The notes: generated by a model from the letters alone, not told the origin. Counted from the first letter of the stretch, positions 9,582 to 22,127 are shown. The stretch is DNA of 64,000 nucleotides from Trichopria drosophilae (GCA_030407085.1 CM059586.1:28693501-28757500), one strand, 5' to 3'. Translations and numbers: made by a program.

Positions 9582-9830
9582 CGCTTAATGGCGTAACGAA
9601 AGCAAATCCATCAATGGTGGAAATATTGCTTGCTTCGATGATGTTTCAAAATAATGGAGTTTTTATTTATTTAACATTCGAGTCTTTCTTATGGATCAAT
9701 CACAAACGCGATCGTGAATCTTGCGTTAATATCTTGCTCGGCGACTCGGCGGTGTATTCGGGTGCACTGGTGGCGCACTCTGTCACTCTGACTCTCTCCC
9801 AGTTCATAACATTTTGTATGGAACAAAAAT
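9582..9830 (-). promoter_or_regulatory. Possible first exon and promoter of a minus-strand gene
   Basis: A CpG-rich patch (about 9690-9790, with GGCGACTCGGCGG and TGGCGCAC) stands out from its surroundings. On the minus strand it runs to a strong splice donor, AAGCG|GTAAGTATC (exon end 9582), with no long open frame, as expected for a mainly untranslated first exon. Downstream on the same strand are the weak exon at 9096-9293 and the zinc-finger exon at 5514-5735; linking them is inference. Confidence 0.35.
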
Positions 9831-10125
9831 AACAGATGGCGCCTCAATCACAAATTGAAAAGGACGCCAAAAAGACGCTGATACGTCGACATTATGTTTC
9901 GATATCAGTTTTCAATCTATAACATCAGTACATCTACGGTGTATTAATTTACATGTATTTCTTATGAACCAATTGAATTGTTGGATTAAAATATTTTTAG
10001 AAAGATTTATATTTGGAGAGATTGAAATCATTTTGTAAAAATTGATCGCTTTCCGTAATTCGTGAATATCTTTTGGGAAATGGTGAATACATTACCGATA
10101 GACGATAACAGGATGTCGATATCCT
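9831..10125. other. Interval, no gene seen
   Basis: A+T-rich, no convincing reading frame or repeat. Confidence 0.4.
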
Positions 10126-10292
10126 AGTAAATACAGAAAGCACTAGGGACTACAAATTACTATAAAGTCACTATATGTATTTCACTAATGGCAAAATTTT
10201 AGGCACTATAAATCACAATCGACTTAAATGTTGGATATTAGAGGACTAGAATGTAGTTTATAGTCATTGTCATTATGCTTTTTGTGTTTACT
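10126..10292. mobile_element. Short palindromic MITE
   Basis: AGTAAATACAGAAAGCA at 10126 pairs with TGCTTTTTGTGTTTACT at the right end. The inner arms also pair (GACTACAAATTACTATAAAG against CTATAAACTACATTCTAG inverted). About 167 bp, no coding frame. Confidence 0.55.
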
Positions 10293-10920
10293 GAGTTATT
10301 TGAAAATACAATTAATAATCACATATCATTATCTAGTTTATCGTATGAGTAATTGGAAACTACGTAGTCTAATAACGTGATGTAACATTGTTTGCAGCGT
10401 GAATTAAGACCTGAGCGTGCTGTATTATGAAATTAATGTTAATTTTGTAAACACAGTGTAACACTGTTGCAGTACATTACTACTATTTCTAGGGTTTTCT
10501 ATTCATTGACTGATTCAGAATTCAGCGTGCAGGTAACACTACCGCAGTCAAAATTAAAGGGCATCTTTAGGTCTAAAAATAATCGCTGGTTTAGCACACT
10601 TCGTTCGTCATTTAAACGTAGTCTAATTCTACTTCCACCATGGTTAAGCGTTCTAAAAACATGAACTTAGACATTTTAGTCCTACCGATTATCGTGCGTT
10701 TCTCATCTACCGAGATTACGGAGTCGCTAAACCTACTCCATCGATAAAATCACTTTCAATTCTAAACTAGTGTTGACGTGGTGTCTCGCTCGCTTCGCTC
10801 GCTCAGAAACTTTGACCCTGTGGCAAGTTTGTTATTCCTTAATACACGTTCATTTACTAACAGCTTTTAGTTTCATAAGACGAGTTCGTAATATTGTAGT
10901 GTTTTGAGTGAAAATTTGGG
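10293..10920. other. Interval with a small hairpin, no gene seen
   Basis: Contains the hairpin CAGTGTAACACTG (about 10456) and the palindromic string CGCTCGCTTCGCTCGCTC (about 10786). No reading frame is convincing. Confidence 0.4.
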
Positions 10921-11026
10921 CTTACGAGAACATTCTCAATGTAACATAACCAGAAACTGGAAGAGGAGTGGCGCTTATGAGAACATTCCCTATGTAACTT
11001 AGGTAGGAAAGAAGGGGAGTGGGGAG
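10921..11026. repeat. Two tandem diverged copies of about 53 bp
   Basis: CTTACGAGAACATTCTCAAT (10921) and CTTATGAGAACATTCCCTAT (about 10975) each continue with GTAACATA/GTAACTTA and end in GGAGTGG. This is a local tandem duplication. Confidence 0.6.
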
Positions 11027-11099
11027 GGGGTTCCTTAAATGTGTAAAAAGTGAAAATGGGTATTTTCAAAACTTTGATCCTCACCATATGCCAGCCGAA

Positions 11100-11900
11100 A
11101 TATTAACTCTGGAAAAAATGAAGCGATAATGAAGCGTTACGCGAGCGTAAAAATGTCCAAATTCACACTTATGATACGCTTAAAACACTTCTTAGCTCTC
11201 TGGCAAAAACTGGAAGAGTCGTTAAGCGTACGTTAAGCGTTTTTTGTCCAAATTCACTCTTTGTTAACTCTTTTTGCACGCTTTTCTAACGCTTTTCACG
11301 CTCCTTTGACACTCTTACAGTCACCTTTATGTAAGGCCCCTTTTTTACCAGGGAATAATAGTACATTACTCAACGATGGAGGGTAAAATAAAGAATTTCT
11401 CAGACTGCGCATAATTTTTACGAAGCGAAGCCGATTGTGAGAAATATGAAGTATGAGACATTCTTTTTTATTTCCCGTGGGAAGTATACGATTTTTCTTT
11501 ATGGCCGGGAGGATAAGCGGCATCTTTCGGAAAGTTGCTGTTCTCCTCCCGGTGTGAAGAAAATAACTTTTTCTCCCGACTGCGTCGGAATGTCCGTATT
11601 CCATGCCTGAAACGCGGGACGAAAGTTGCCGATTCCGCCCGGCGCCAGTGCGCATGCGCACTTCGTTCTCATTACTCCCTAGGGACGGAAAGTGTCGCCA
11701 GCGGGAGTAATGGATGGGGTCGGGAGAAAAATAGCGTATGCCACACGGGAGGCATAATATACTATTTTAACACTCGAGGCGCGAAGCTCAATTTCGTGCC
11801 CTAGGGAGAAACCTTCGGGCTCGAATTATCGAGCCCCACGACGTTATATCAAAAAATATCGTTTCAGTTGTTGCAGTGTCGACGTAGTTATATCCCCCCC
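11100..11900. other. G+C/CpG-richer segment with reiterated GCGTTAAGCG-type words
   Basis: From 11130 to 11300 the words AAGCGT, TTAAGCG and CACGCTT recur in both orientations beside CCAAATTCAC (twice). From 11500 to 11830 the base composition rises in G+C (TCCGCCCGGCGCCAGTGCGC), with the inverted pair ATTACTCCCTAGGGA / CCCTAGGGAGAAA. No open frame has a recognisable domain. It may be an old repeat cluster or an unassigned promoter. Confidence 0.4.
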
Positions 11901-12445
11901 TCCTCCCCTTTTCATCACCATCGCCGCATTTTTGGTCTGAAACGTGGGCATTGGAGGAAAAACTACAGGATAATTTTTTTGCCGAGGTGACCAAATTCAA
12001 TACGTCGTCAGACTATAGTCATACGCATTTTGATACAGTTTTTATGGCATTATCGTTGACTTTAGGAAGGAAATCCATCAAACCTTTTTTGTAGAGAATT
12101 TAATGCTCTATCCTTTTTGTTGGAAACATTTTTCAATCAAATTTTTATTTTTACAAAATAAATGCAAAAAACTACGAAGAAACGTAACTGGGGCTAATGT
12201 TTTTTAGTAATGGACGGATGGATTTGCGCTAAAATGTAATCAGATTATCAGAACCTAAGTTATGCCAAGACACGTATTTAACAAAAAAGTATGTCGATAC
12301 GCTTATCAGTACGTGAGATATCGGGAGATAAAAAAACGGGAAGTACGTACATATAAGATAACGGACACAAATTTTTTATTGTTTTGGGCTCCTTAGGGTC
12401 TGAAATGTTCTGCTGCTCTATGCATTAATAAATTTCTGTAAAAGT
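11901..12445. other. Interval, no gene seen
   Basis: A+T-rich with short runs of C at 11893; no convincing coding or repeat structure. Confidence 0.35.
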
Positions 12446-12650
12446 TGAAGGAGATTCTAAAGTGGTCTACTGACAAGGTAGGAAATTTTACGAAAAAACG
12501 TAAATTGAAAATGGCGGAATAGAATTCGATAAATTCAGGCTCTGTAAAGGCAATCCTAAATACGTGATGTGGTTCCTAGAAAATATCAAAGGTATTCATT
12601 GAGAACTGACCGACAATTTTAGGAAATCAATAAAAATCACTTATTTCCGA
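12446..12650. mobile_element. Degraded relative of the 45635-45911 foldback element
   Basis: GATTCTAAAGTGGTCTAC, AAGGTAGGAAATTTTACG and CTCTGTAAAGGCAATCCTAA align with the left half of the 45635 element (GGTTCTAAAGTGCTTGC, AAGGTAAGAATTTTCAC, CTCTGTAAGGGCAATTTTAA). GAACTGACCGA also matches. The right terminus is not recognisable. Confidence 0.55.
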
Positions 12651-12781
12651 AAATTTTTTAATGAATATTTTTCATATTAAAAATGTAATGAAAATAATTC
12701 CGGGTTTCAACCAAACATCCAGACAATTGTCCAGAATTACAAAAAGATTTGTGTTTTCAAATTTCAATTTTGGGTCTAGTA

Positions 12782-12911
12782 CCATGATAGAAATTTCTCC
12801 AGTTTATTGTTACACTGCCCAGTTTTCTTATAACATTAACATGTAAAATAAGTAAAATGGCCAGAAACTGGCTAGGAAATGAACAGAAACTAGACTTATT
12901 TTCTACCAGGG
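12782..12911. mobile_element. CCCTGGTAGAAATC MITE, copy 1
   Basis: The right end TTTTCTACCAGGG then TA is the inverted family terminus. The left end is decayed (TA then CCATGATAGAAATTTC). The interior shares TTGTTACACTGCCCAGTTTTC and AACTGGCTAG with the copy at 58705. About 130 bp, no frame. Confidence 0.65.
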
Positions 12912-12913
12912 TA

Positions 12914-15575
12914 TAACATTTTTATTCATTGATAAACATAACAAAAAAACACTGGCAGCATGAACTTCATAGAAAAATACGCACGTTTGAAAGCCATTAT
13001 TCGCTATTAAGACATTTGATTTGTAAAATAAAAAATGGCGATTACAATATGGGCAATAAAATTTAAAAAAAACGTTGGTTTTGCAAAAAATTGATTTATA
13101 GCATTGTATATTCATCAGAGTTTTAATCTGTTGGTTATTTTGTCGTAATTTGGATAACATGAAATATGTCCTATATTGACGAAACTTCTATTTTAAGTTA
13201 ACAAACGAAATAAAAAATCTGTAACTAAGTAGCACTTTTTAGCACACAAAACACTACTCAGATATTGTTACTAATATTACCAATAATCTATAAAATAATT
13301 AAAGAAAAAATATGTATTTTAGATAATTAACTTATACTTTTTGTCGAAAAATGGCCGCCATTTTGTTATTTTTCAATTTATGTCAACTTCATTATTAGAT
13401 ATCGATAAATTATCAATAACACAATCACGCGTATGAGGAATAATAGTAAAATGTTAATTAATGTAAAAAATACGTTTTTAAAAAATGTGTATCCTTAGAA
13501 CACCAGTCCATAATTTTAAAGCAGGTAGAAATCTATGCCAATTTTGATGGTTCGTGATCCACTCAAATACTTTTGATAATTAACTTTGTTATTATAATCA
13601 TGGAAATGTATGTCGATATATATTTATTCAGTTTTTATCCATTGTATTCATTAAATCGAATTTCCGGCGTTTGGCGGTTAAAAAAGGAATGTCTGGAAAT
13701 ATTGTTAAATCAGACTTAATACTGCGTTTTGTGCATTCTCGTATGTTGTGTACAGTTCATAACCAATTATTCACATAAACTAAAACTGTGTTTGAAAAGA
13801 AATAAAATAACAGTGTGAAGTTCAGTGTTTTATGATTTCGTGGAAATATTTTATTCCTTCCACCAGTAGGATTTTCGATCTTCACCAGTACGTATAAAAA
13901 TATATAAAAGAGTATTTTTGAAACCTAGTTACAATATTGAAAATTAGTATATAATAATATGTCGGAGTAAATAAATATACAACTGACTTCCAGGAATTCG
14001 TATATTCGTGGATATACTGCCATATAAGAAACTAATATTCTTCGTTCTTGTCGATTTATTTATTTTTGCATAGATGTCATTTTCTCGACATATAAGCATT
14101 AACAATAATCAATTAGTGTTCATATTCGTATTCTGTCAATATAAATGACACCAAAAGAGAAAATTTAAGTTTAAAAACATGAGTTCTAAATTTTAATATC
14201 GATTTTTTCTTTGAAAGCTTATAATTAAACTAAATTCTGATAGTTTTTCTGTTTTTGTCAAAAATTGTGGATTTGTTATAACGATCGTTTAATTTTTGTG
14301 TTTCCCATGAAAATAAAAATTAATTTTTTCCTAATCAAATTGAAGGAACGAATTTAAAAGAAATGTCGTCGTAGTATATGGACGTTTATTGAAATGTTGA
14401 ATTATGAGGTTAGTACTATGAAAATCGAAATTCAGGATGTATCTCAGATCAAATCTCACGATATGAAAATAAAAAATACTTAAATGTGCAAATGTACATG
14501 GGCCATTTAAAAAATGTACCCAGTATTATTTGAAAACTGAAAGACAACATTAACAAGAATTCTATTAGTGTTAATATTGTAAATTAGTATAAGTTATTTA
14601 ATGATGAAGTACTATTAAATTTTGTAGAAATTTTAGCTTCCAATCAAACTCGCTGATTATTGTTTTTTTAAAAGGAAATCGAGAATTTTAAGTATACCGA
14701 AATTAATAATGTTTGGAAATCTATATGGCTATTACCGATTTTTCATTTATTGTTGCATTTAATAAGTAAGTAAGCTTCAAGCAATCATTCAAATAAAAAA
14801 CACGCACTTTTAAAATATTCTTTTGCTCCAAACGAAACCCTCTTGCCGCAAGTGGAAATCATCTTTTTTATATGATCAAGCTTTTGAGTCAACAGGACTC
14901 ACGAGGACTGTTTTAAGAGTTTAAGAATGTATGAAAATTAATTTGCATATATTAATTCATCTAATAAATTACTAATTTCACATTTACTCCTAAGCATCTT
15001 AACGTCAAGATCTTCTAAATTAATATTCTTTTGTTTATGAATTTTAAACCTTCTTATTCCAAGTATTGAAATATGTTTGAATCTAAGGCACTTGCACATC
15101 TTATATAAGTCTGGTTATTGCTACCATTGTAAGCGTAGCGACAAAATGTCACTCTCTTTGTAGTGAATTTTAACTCCACACGAAGTGAATTGTCACTCCA
15201 CGCGAAGAGTGAATTTCTTCGCTCTTTTATTTGGATTTTTTACTTAGTTGTTCTAAATACTTTTCTTAGTGGGTCGATGTAGTTTTCTTATCAGTTAGAA
15301 AAATACAAATTTTTCATATATAGGTAAGTTATAAAGTCGAAAATATGAACTGTAGATTTTATTAAGCAATTTCTTGATGTAAAAAATACACAAAACGTGA
15401 TAAAGTTCAACACTTTTATGACTAATGAGACATATATATAAAATTCTTATTTGGCCATCCCAAAAACTCTCAAGTAATGAATTTGATACAATTCAAGTAC
15501 GTAGTTCTAATAAATGTACTGCCATATTGGATCGTCCATTTTGAATGCACAAATTTCGTGATTTAATTCCTAATA
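12914..15575. other. Long A+T-rich interval, no gene seen
   Basis: No coding frame with domain character. Isolated ATGGCG words occur at about 13034 and 13351 (AAATGGCCGCCATTTTG, palindromic). At 15128-15230 GTGAATTTTAACTCCAC and GTGAATTGTCACTCCACGCG form a small direct repeat. Confidence 0.4.
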
Positions 15576-15863
15576 CAGTACCCCTTCTCTTATTCTAATT
15601 TGTCCAGTCAAGCAAGATGGCAGTCTTCTTCCCTTATTCTAATTTTCCCCTCTCTCCCAATACCTAGATTTGCTGCCTCATTTTTATCTCTTTTTCTTTT
15701 GTTACGCGTATGCGCCGTTATTTGTATTTTGAAAATCCATACGGCAACACACTCAGTGGGGAGAACGCGTGAGGGGAAATATTAGAATAGGAGAAGTGAA
15801 AAAATTACAATAAGGGAAGACATTAGAATAAGGGAAGGCATTAGAATAAGGGAAGGACTACTG
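15576..15863. mobile_element. Pogo/Tigger-like MITE, copy 2
   Basis: TA-flanked; CAGTACCCCTTCTCTTATTC at the left, and AGAATAAGGGAAGGACTACTG at the right, then TA. The word TTATTCTAATTT/TTAGAATAAGGG is repeated two or three times inside each end. The central part is unrelated to copy 1, and the frame at 15600-15785 is part of the element. Confidence 0.7.
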
Positions 15864-16430
15864 TATGTAATCGAGAAAATCTTAAAAATTATAGGCACCT
15901 AAAGAAACGGTTCACAGTCAAAGATGAAATAAATTTTAAAATGGAATAGAGAAAAATATTAATTTTGGAGTAAAATGAAATAGGACAATGTCGATTGGTG
16001 AGGCACGTACAGAGTAGCAAAGATTCTTGCTGCAAATTACTTTTTTATATACTTATTTTCTAGATGGAAAATATTTTCTTTCTCTCAAGTCGTTCATTTC
16101 AAATCAAGAATATGCCATACTTGTATTAACTATGGTAGGAAAACCTACGCACAAATCTATCAGAAGATACTGTTACTACCGGTCGTGACTCCATGTATAT
16201 GTATATCAAAAGAAAATCAATTTTTTAGAACGAGAACGAAAATCAATCTCAACAGTCGTCAAGGCGACTAGCGGCGAGATTCTCAATTAGAAAACGTCTT
16301 GTATAAAAAATACTTTCTGTCGCTGACGATACGCATCACGCCAATTGAAGAAACGTTAAATGTTATTATGTTTTTATTCATTTTATATAAAACAATTGTT
16401 TAACTAATAATTAATAATCTATATTTGAAA

Positions 16431-16544
16431 CCCTAGTGGATAATGAGTCCAGTTTGCTGATATTTTCTGTCCAGTTTCGTTATTTTCCATGTTAAAAGTA
16501 TCGGGAAACAATGTAACAGAAAGCTGGGCAGATTTCTACCAGGG
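16431..16544. mobile_element. CCCTGGTAGAAATC MITE, copy 2
   Basis: CCCTAGTGGATAATGAGTCC at the left and GGGCAGATTTCTACCAGGG at the right, about 114 bp. It shares CCAGTTT, CATGTTAAAAGT and TGTAACA with the other copies. Confidence 0.6.
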
Positions 16545-18559
16545 AAGTTTAGACTTGTAATATATATACTGATTTCCATTTATGTTTATATCTGATGTTT
16601 ATTTTAGATTCTTGTCTCTCTCACGGTGCTCTAGTACATAAAGAAAAAAAAATAAAGAAAAAAAAATGTAACGAAAGAACATTAAAAATATTAGGAAAAA
16701 AAACAATTAAAATGTTAAATAATTGTTGTAATTAGTTAGTATTCACGTAGTAAAGATTTAAAAAGTCTAGTACGTTTTGTACAAATAATGGAAATTTCTG
16801 TTATTTTACAATCCTGTCCCAAACAAACTAATGGCAAAATTGTTAAGAAAATGTTCATATGTTTAATAAACTTAAAATGCATATAAAATTATGACATGGA
16901 AGAAGAGAGTTGTCTTTTTACTGAAGATTCAACAGCACCAATTGCAGTGCTTGCAAAATAATAGCAACAAATCAATATTCGACGAAAGGACCACCGCGCT
17001 TCATCAACTTCGATGATGATATATGTAACTGATGTCCAAAGAGCTAAAAAAATCTCAAATTATAAATAACAATCAATATTCTTCTAAAAAGACATCATTG
17101 GTTCTTAAAATGACAATTTTATTTACGAGAGATTATGAGAATCCCACGACAAAAGAATCAAATAAATGTCTTGTTAAATTCTCTCCATTCGAAACAATAC
17201 AAATAGCTGGGGATTCATGAATTGTTAATGATTTAGACTGAAAAATGCACCAATGTTTTGATTAGAGCCTATAATGAAAAAAAAAATATTATAAATTCAG
17301 TAAATACTTACTTGTAGCAAGTAACTACGTACTTGGATTCAGGAAATATTTTCATATACTGACAAAATCCCCCTCAAGAAATATAAATTTGCCTTATAAA
17401 TATTAACGAAATACACTAAATTTTTGTTTAAATTAAAAAAATAAATTAATACAATGAAACCCATAAGTATGTTTTAAACTAATTTATATTTCGTAACATC
17501 GAGTCTTAAAAATGTGAAAGCGATCGGGATGGTGTTTTAAACAATTCGTTTAACGTCTAAAAATTGTTATCAACATCTTCCTTGACATTCATTTTGTCGG
17601 TAGGAATACAGCAATTTGAAAAAGAAAAGATTTACTTATAAATCAGTGCGATTAAAACTATTCATTGTTTTAGGAAACAGGAAAAAGCTAAAGTTAGAGA
17701 TTTGCTGAAGCGTCATAATCGCGACTAATCTCATACTTCCACATAAACAGTAATAATATGTTAATTGGGTTTCGTGACCCAATTATTGATGTTTAATACA
17801 CATATAAAGTGCAATTTCAAAATTAGGAAATACTAAGAAGCATAAAAACATTCTTACAATTTGAGCGCGTGTTAAAATCGGTTTGAGAATTTAAAGCATG
17901 TAAACAAATTTACAGGTTCCTTAATTGAATAGCATAATAAATCGTTCATTTGGTACAATGACTTCATAAAATACAGATTTTCCTATCTATTATATTACTC
18001 GATTTTTTAAGGATGTCGTGAATTACGTATAATCTTAGGCAATATTTATAGCATATACATTACTGTTTAAATCACACGAACGACTAACGTTGATTTGGTC
18101 ATAAATCCAGTTGATACGATCGTATTATAGAAATTTTGTGGAATACGATCAAATTGCATCGAGTTTAAAACGCTTAGCCGGATAGTGACGCAAATACTTT
18201 AATACCCTGCTAATCGATATTGCTTGCAGTAGAATTTACGTAATCATTTCAATATTTTATTCCATAGACTCATCATTATATTGCAAAGAAGCGGATGAAA
18301 GTTTCGTATCATTTTTTAATCTTGTTTTTGACGTCTACGATGTACAAGTCCCTGATTTTATTAATAAATCAATCTTATTGGAGGTACGCCTCGCTTACTC
18401 CGTATTATTACGAACTTTTATTAATTGGTGATATGCGTTATGAAAGCGCTAAAACGTACAGAGAAAACTTATTAAGAAAACGAGTAATTACTACTGTTTC
18501 GCATAATAATTTTTTTTTTTCATTCGCACCTTTCGAAGTGATATTGCCAACGATGATAA
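16545..18559. other. A+T-rich interval, no gene seen
   Basis: Several short open frames (for example 17032-17220 and 18295-18570) lack domains and codon bias; I do not regard them as genes. Confidence 0.4.
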
Positions 18560-19260
18560 ATCGCATTTAAAATACGCGAATTTCCTCGCTCGGTATATAT
18601 TGTGCAGCGTAAAATAATTTTTGTAGTCGTTAACTTTTGCACGTCTGAGTCATAAACCGGCGATTTCTTAACAATTCTGGCTATTACTCTTTATATTACG
18701 CGACTCGTTCGAGCGCGACCAACAAATTCCAGTGGCGGAAATTTCGCTGTCTCGATATCGCGGAAAGAGAAAATGGATTTTTTTTTGTATTTATGACCAC
18801 GATAAAACGTGCACTACTTTTTTCCTGTGAATTCGAGCGCATTGTTAGAGTCGCTTATCTCTTTTACATTACTAGCGCACAGGTACGTTTAGATACGCAT
18901 GCATACTTGTCTGGAATAGGGGATTCCCATTCGAGCGAGTGAAAGCCGCCGTCCTATTCGCAAATATAACTTCGCATTTCGGTCAAAAACCCATACTTGC
19001 GAATTTATACATGAAATAAAGTGTCTCTCGATGAGTTGCGCCATTCTTTCTTGGAGAGTTTCGCAACTTTGGTATAATTGCCGCAATAAGATAGCGGGTA
19101 TGATCCCGGGTAACTTAATGTGCCATCGCACTCGAATTCAGGTTTTATGGTTCCATTTCTCCAGGAAAATTACGGCTATATAAATCTCTTTACTTAGACA
19201 ATTACCCGATAATTCTTCGGATTTAGCGAATTTTACTCCTGAGACTGAAAGTACTCGTGT
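18560..19260. other. CpG-rich segment without an assigned gene
   Basis: CpG density rises sharply against the flanks (GCGACTCGTTCGAGCGCGAC, TCTCGATATCGCGG). Minus-strand frame 19131-18889 is open for 80 codons but shows no domain. It may be a promoter or first exon whose gene body is not recognised, or part of a non-coding transcript. Confidence 0.35.
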
Positions 19261-19600
19261 TCTAGGCTACGGAAACTGCAATATAATAATTTTATTGTTG
19301 ATCTTTGGTTATTGCTCAAACACAAATTTAAATATTGAGAATACCTACAAATTTTTGATAAAAATTAAAAAAAAATTTTCAGAAATTATACACAAAACTG
19401 GAACCTAATGCTTTGCAAAATATCGTAAAGGTCCAAAACGTAGAGAAATTTTTAAAAGAACTATTTTCCGTTTAAGAAATTGATAGTAAAATAAAGAAAA
19501 AATAAGAAGCTCTACATTTTTTCCTTGACCGCAGATCGAATGAAGTATTGAGTTTCATTGTTTGGGTCCATGTTTCTATTTTCTATATGTGGATTGCAAA

Positions 19601-19702
19601 TTTCGAATGGGAAAGCTTATCGACGTAAAAAAAAGAAGATCTAAGTCACTCCAAATCACGTTGATAAGCTTTCCTGTTCGAAAGTTGCAGTGACTTAGAT
19701 CT
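19601..19702. repeat. Two interlocked inverted repeats
   Basis: Arm A, TTTCGAATGGGAAAGCTTAT plus CGACGT (19601-19626), pairs with ACGTTGATAAGCTTTCC...TTCGAAA (19658-19683). Arm B, AGATCTAAGTCACT (19637-19650), pairs exactly with AGTGACTTAGATCT (19689-19702). The order A-B-A'-B' means both stems cannot form in one simple hairpin. Confidence 0.7.
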
Positions 19703-20424
19703 GTTTAGATTTTGAAATTGTCTTGTTGTAAAAAATGATTCCGGTAGTTTCAAAAACTGTCTAAATATCGTTATAAATATTCATATTTTATGAGGACAAA
19801 ATGGATTCAAAACAAATGTTTAACACTTTTCAATGTTGCTTTTCTGAATCATGAAAGCATTAAAACTTCTCACGAATATGATTTGGTTCTGCTCACCGAG
19901 ATAAGGTGATATTTATAGGGTTCATGGTTCTACCGTTGAAGCAAGTGATTATTTAAAGACATTTTTAGTGCCTAAAACTCAATATGTGTCTTTCATTAAG
20001 ACATTTTTTACGCCTTACAATTAGATCCCTAAAATATTTTAAAATAAGACACTTGATTTTAAAGTTTCTTCGTAACCATGGATACGAATAACTGTAATGT
20101 TAACATAAGATGTAGTAAATTACCATAATTTCGTAATATTAAATAAATATTTCCAACAACTGACAATCAGATGCGTTTAATTAGGAGAACCATTTGCCTT
20201 TTTTCAATGTTTGATCATTTGCAGGTGTAGAATATCCCATTCGCAATAAGAGATCTAAATAACTCTCCAGGAAACAGATTTTGGACAATAATTATTTGGT
20301 TTAAAGTCATACGGTTCGATGGGGGTAAAATAAAACCATAACCTTGAATTGGACCTTGACGTCAATTTTAGTAGAAATGTGGACTAAAGTATTCTTATTT
20401 ACAAGAAAAAAAATGTTTTGCTTC
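19703..20424. other. A+T-rich interval, no gene seen
   Basis: No coding structure. AAGACATTTTTAGTGCC and AAGACATTTTTTACGCC (19957 and 20000) form a weak direct repeat. Confidence 0.35.
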
Positions 20425-20746
20425 AGAAGACGTAGGTCGTGAGTTCGATCCCCGGCTGGGCAATTTTTCGAAATTGTTTTCAGGCAGCAGTTCGCTATGA
20501 ACCACGCTGTCTGTTTGGCATTTTCGAGGTATTGTCTTCAGGCGGAAATCGAGCCATGGCCGATGCTGTACTTAATGTGGGTTTCTGCAGTTTCCTACAT
20601 TCTCGACAAATGTGAGTATGCCGCCATCTAAGACGACCTGCAGCTCTCGCAATGGTACTCACCTGTACCCGGACAAGCTCCCTGAGAGCTTTTGGGACAC
20701 CTCAATCGAGGTGGAAGGTTGAGGGTAATAAAATAAAAAAAAAAAA
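20425..20746 (+). mobile_element. tRNA-derived SINE with poly(A) tail
   Basis: GAGTTCGATCCCCGGCTGGG (about 20441) is a canonical RNA polymerase III B box in tRNA T-arm context. It is followed by a tRNA-unrelated, G+C-richer body of about 270 bp and an A-rich tail (GGTAATAAAATAAAAAAAAA, ending about 20746). No convincing A box lies at the expected distance upstream, so the copy may be 5' truncated. Retroposition would depend on a LINE elsewhere. Confidence 0.7.
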
Positions 20747-20933
20747 AGAAATGAAAACAGCGGACAATTTTAGGTTAGATGATGTCATCATGTTATCTAT
20801 CCAAGGTCATTTAAAAACATCACTGATAATGTATCATATGTGTACAAAAAAAAAGTGCCACGACTGGTAATGTATCATATATGTACATTTTCAAATAACT
20901 TCTAAAATTTTTAATGACGTTGCACGAAATTTG

Positions 20934-21002
20934 GTATGCTATAGTTTCTTAGATCGCTGAATACGAATCTGCGGTCACCGTTTCAAAATTCAATATGTCT
21001 AA
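20934..21002 (+). repeat. Isolated, diverged VADY module
   Basis: TTAGATCGCTGAATACGAATC, TGCGGTCACCGTTTCAAAAT and TCAATATGTCT align with the GGTCGCTGATTACGAAT...TTCAAAATGGCG module found inside TTAA elements. No TTAA termini were recognised around it. Confidence 0.55.
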
Positions 21003-22127
21003 TTTTTATTTTATTAATTTAATATAAGGTAATATTACAAATCTGAATAGTATTTAATTGGCGAGATGATTTAAAAAATCCTCGCAGAAGTAAATTATTT
21101 CCTATTTCTGATTTCTGAATCGATGATTATGGAATATTACGTATTCCTCTGAGTGTTTTAATCAGTCATTCATAACCGCGAATAGCAAATTACGAGAGAT
21201 GAAGCGGACAAACTATGCTGAAAATTTGCTTTGAAACGTTGGTAGATCAGTAAAAACAAATAAAAATATACTCACTATTTATAAATTATTATATTATTAG
21301 TGACCGAAAATTAGGCAAGAATTTTGCATCTAAAGATGACAATGATACTGATTTCACCTGTAATAAACTAATAATAAAAATGCGATGAATATGGGACACC
21401 GGGGAATTTTGATTATTTGCTCATTATTAGCAATAAAAAGTACAGAGATAAACGCGAAGAAAGCTTATTGTCGTATAAAGTGACGCCATTTTAAATCCCC
21501 CTTTCCTTTTTCAGTGAACTATTCCAGAGTTTAATCATGCATTTTTATTTCGAGATCTTTATGGCCTGAAATGAGCATATTTGAGAAATAATGTAAGTTT
21601 TTTTTCACAGGATAATAGAAGAGTTAATTTTTCATTCAAGTGGTTTGGAGCTATCTTTATTAAATCACTGAATAATTCAACAGCTCCGACTATTTTTTGT
21701 TTATTCACGATTTAAAAAATGTTTAGAAAAGTCTTACATTTATGATGAGTTACATAAATGGTATTTATATTAAGACCTATACAAAGAAATATTGGAATCA
21801 CAATACAAAATCAGAAAATGTCACTTACATACGGTTCGAATCATGACGATAGAATGGTCTATATTTCTTATGGAAATAATTTATTTAGTCAGTATCAATA
21901 ACATAAATCTATGTCATCATTTAAAAAAGATGATAAATTAAACACTACTATGTACAAACCAGTAATCGATATTCAGCATCAACTGATGCTGAGGATTACG
22001 CACTTCTCTCAACTGTACTCTACATCACGTTATGGTTATGTCATGTATGAATGCGATGAGTTTTGCGATAAAACTTGATGAAAATGGTAGCACCAGTTAA
22101 TTTAATTTCTAAAAACTTGAAGCCGCT
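21003..22127. other. Interval downstream of the ABC transporter gene
   Basis: A+T-rich. It holds the transporter's 3' untranslated region on the minus strand; TTTATT at 21880-21885 is AATAAA on that strand, about 243 bases after the stop. No other gene seen. Confidence 0.45.

Noticed and set aside
20441..20461. Stand-alone tRNA gene suggested by a strong B box
   Set aside because: No A box or cloverleaf partner sequence upstream, and the B box is followed by a long body and A tail, which fits a SINE.
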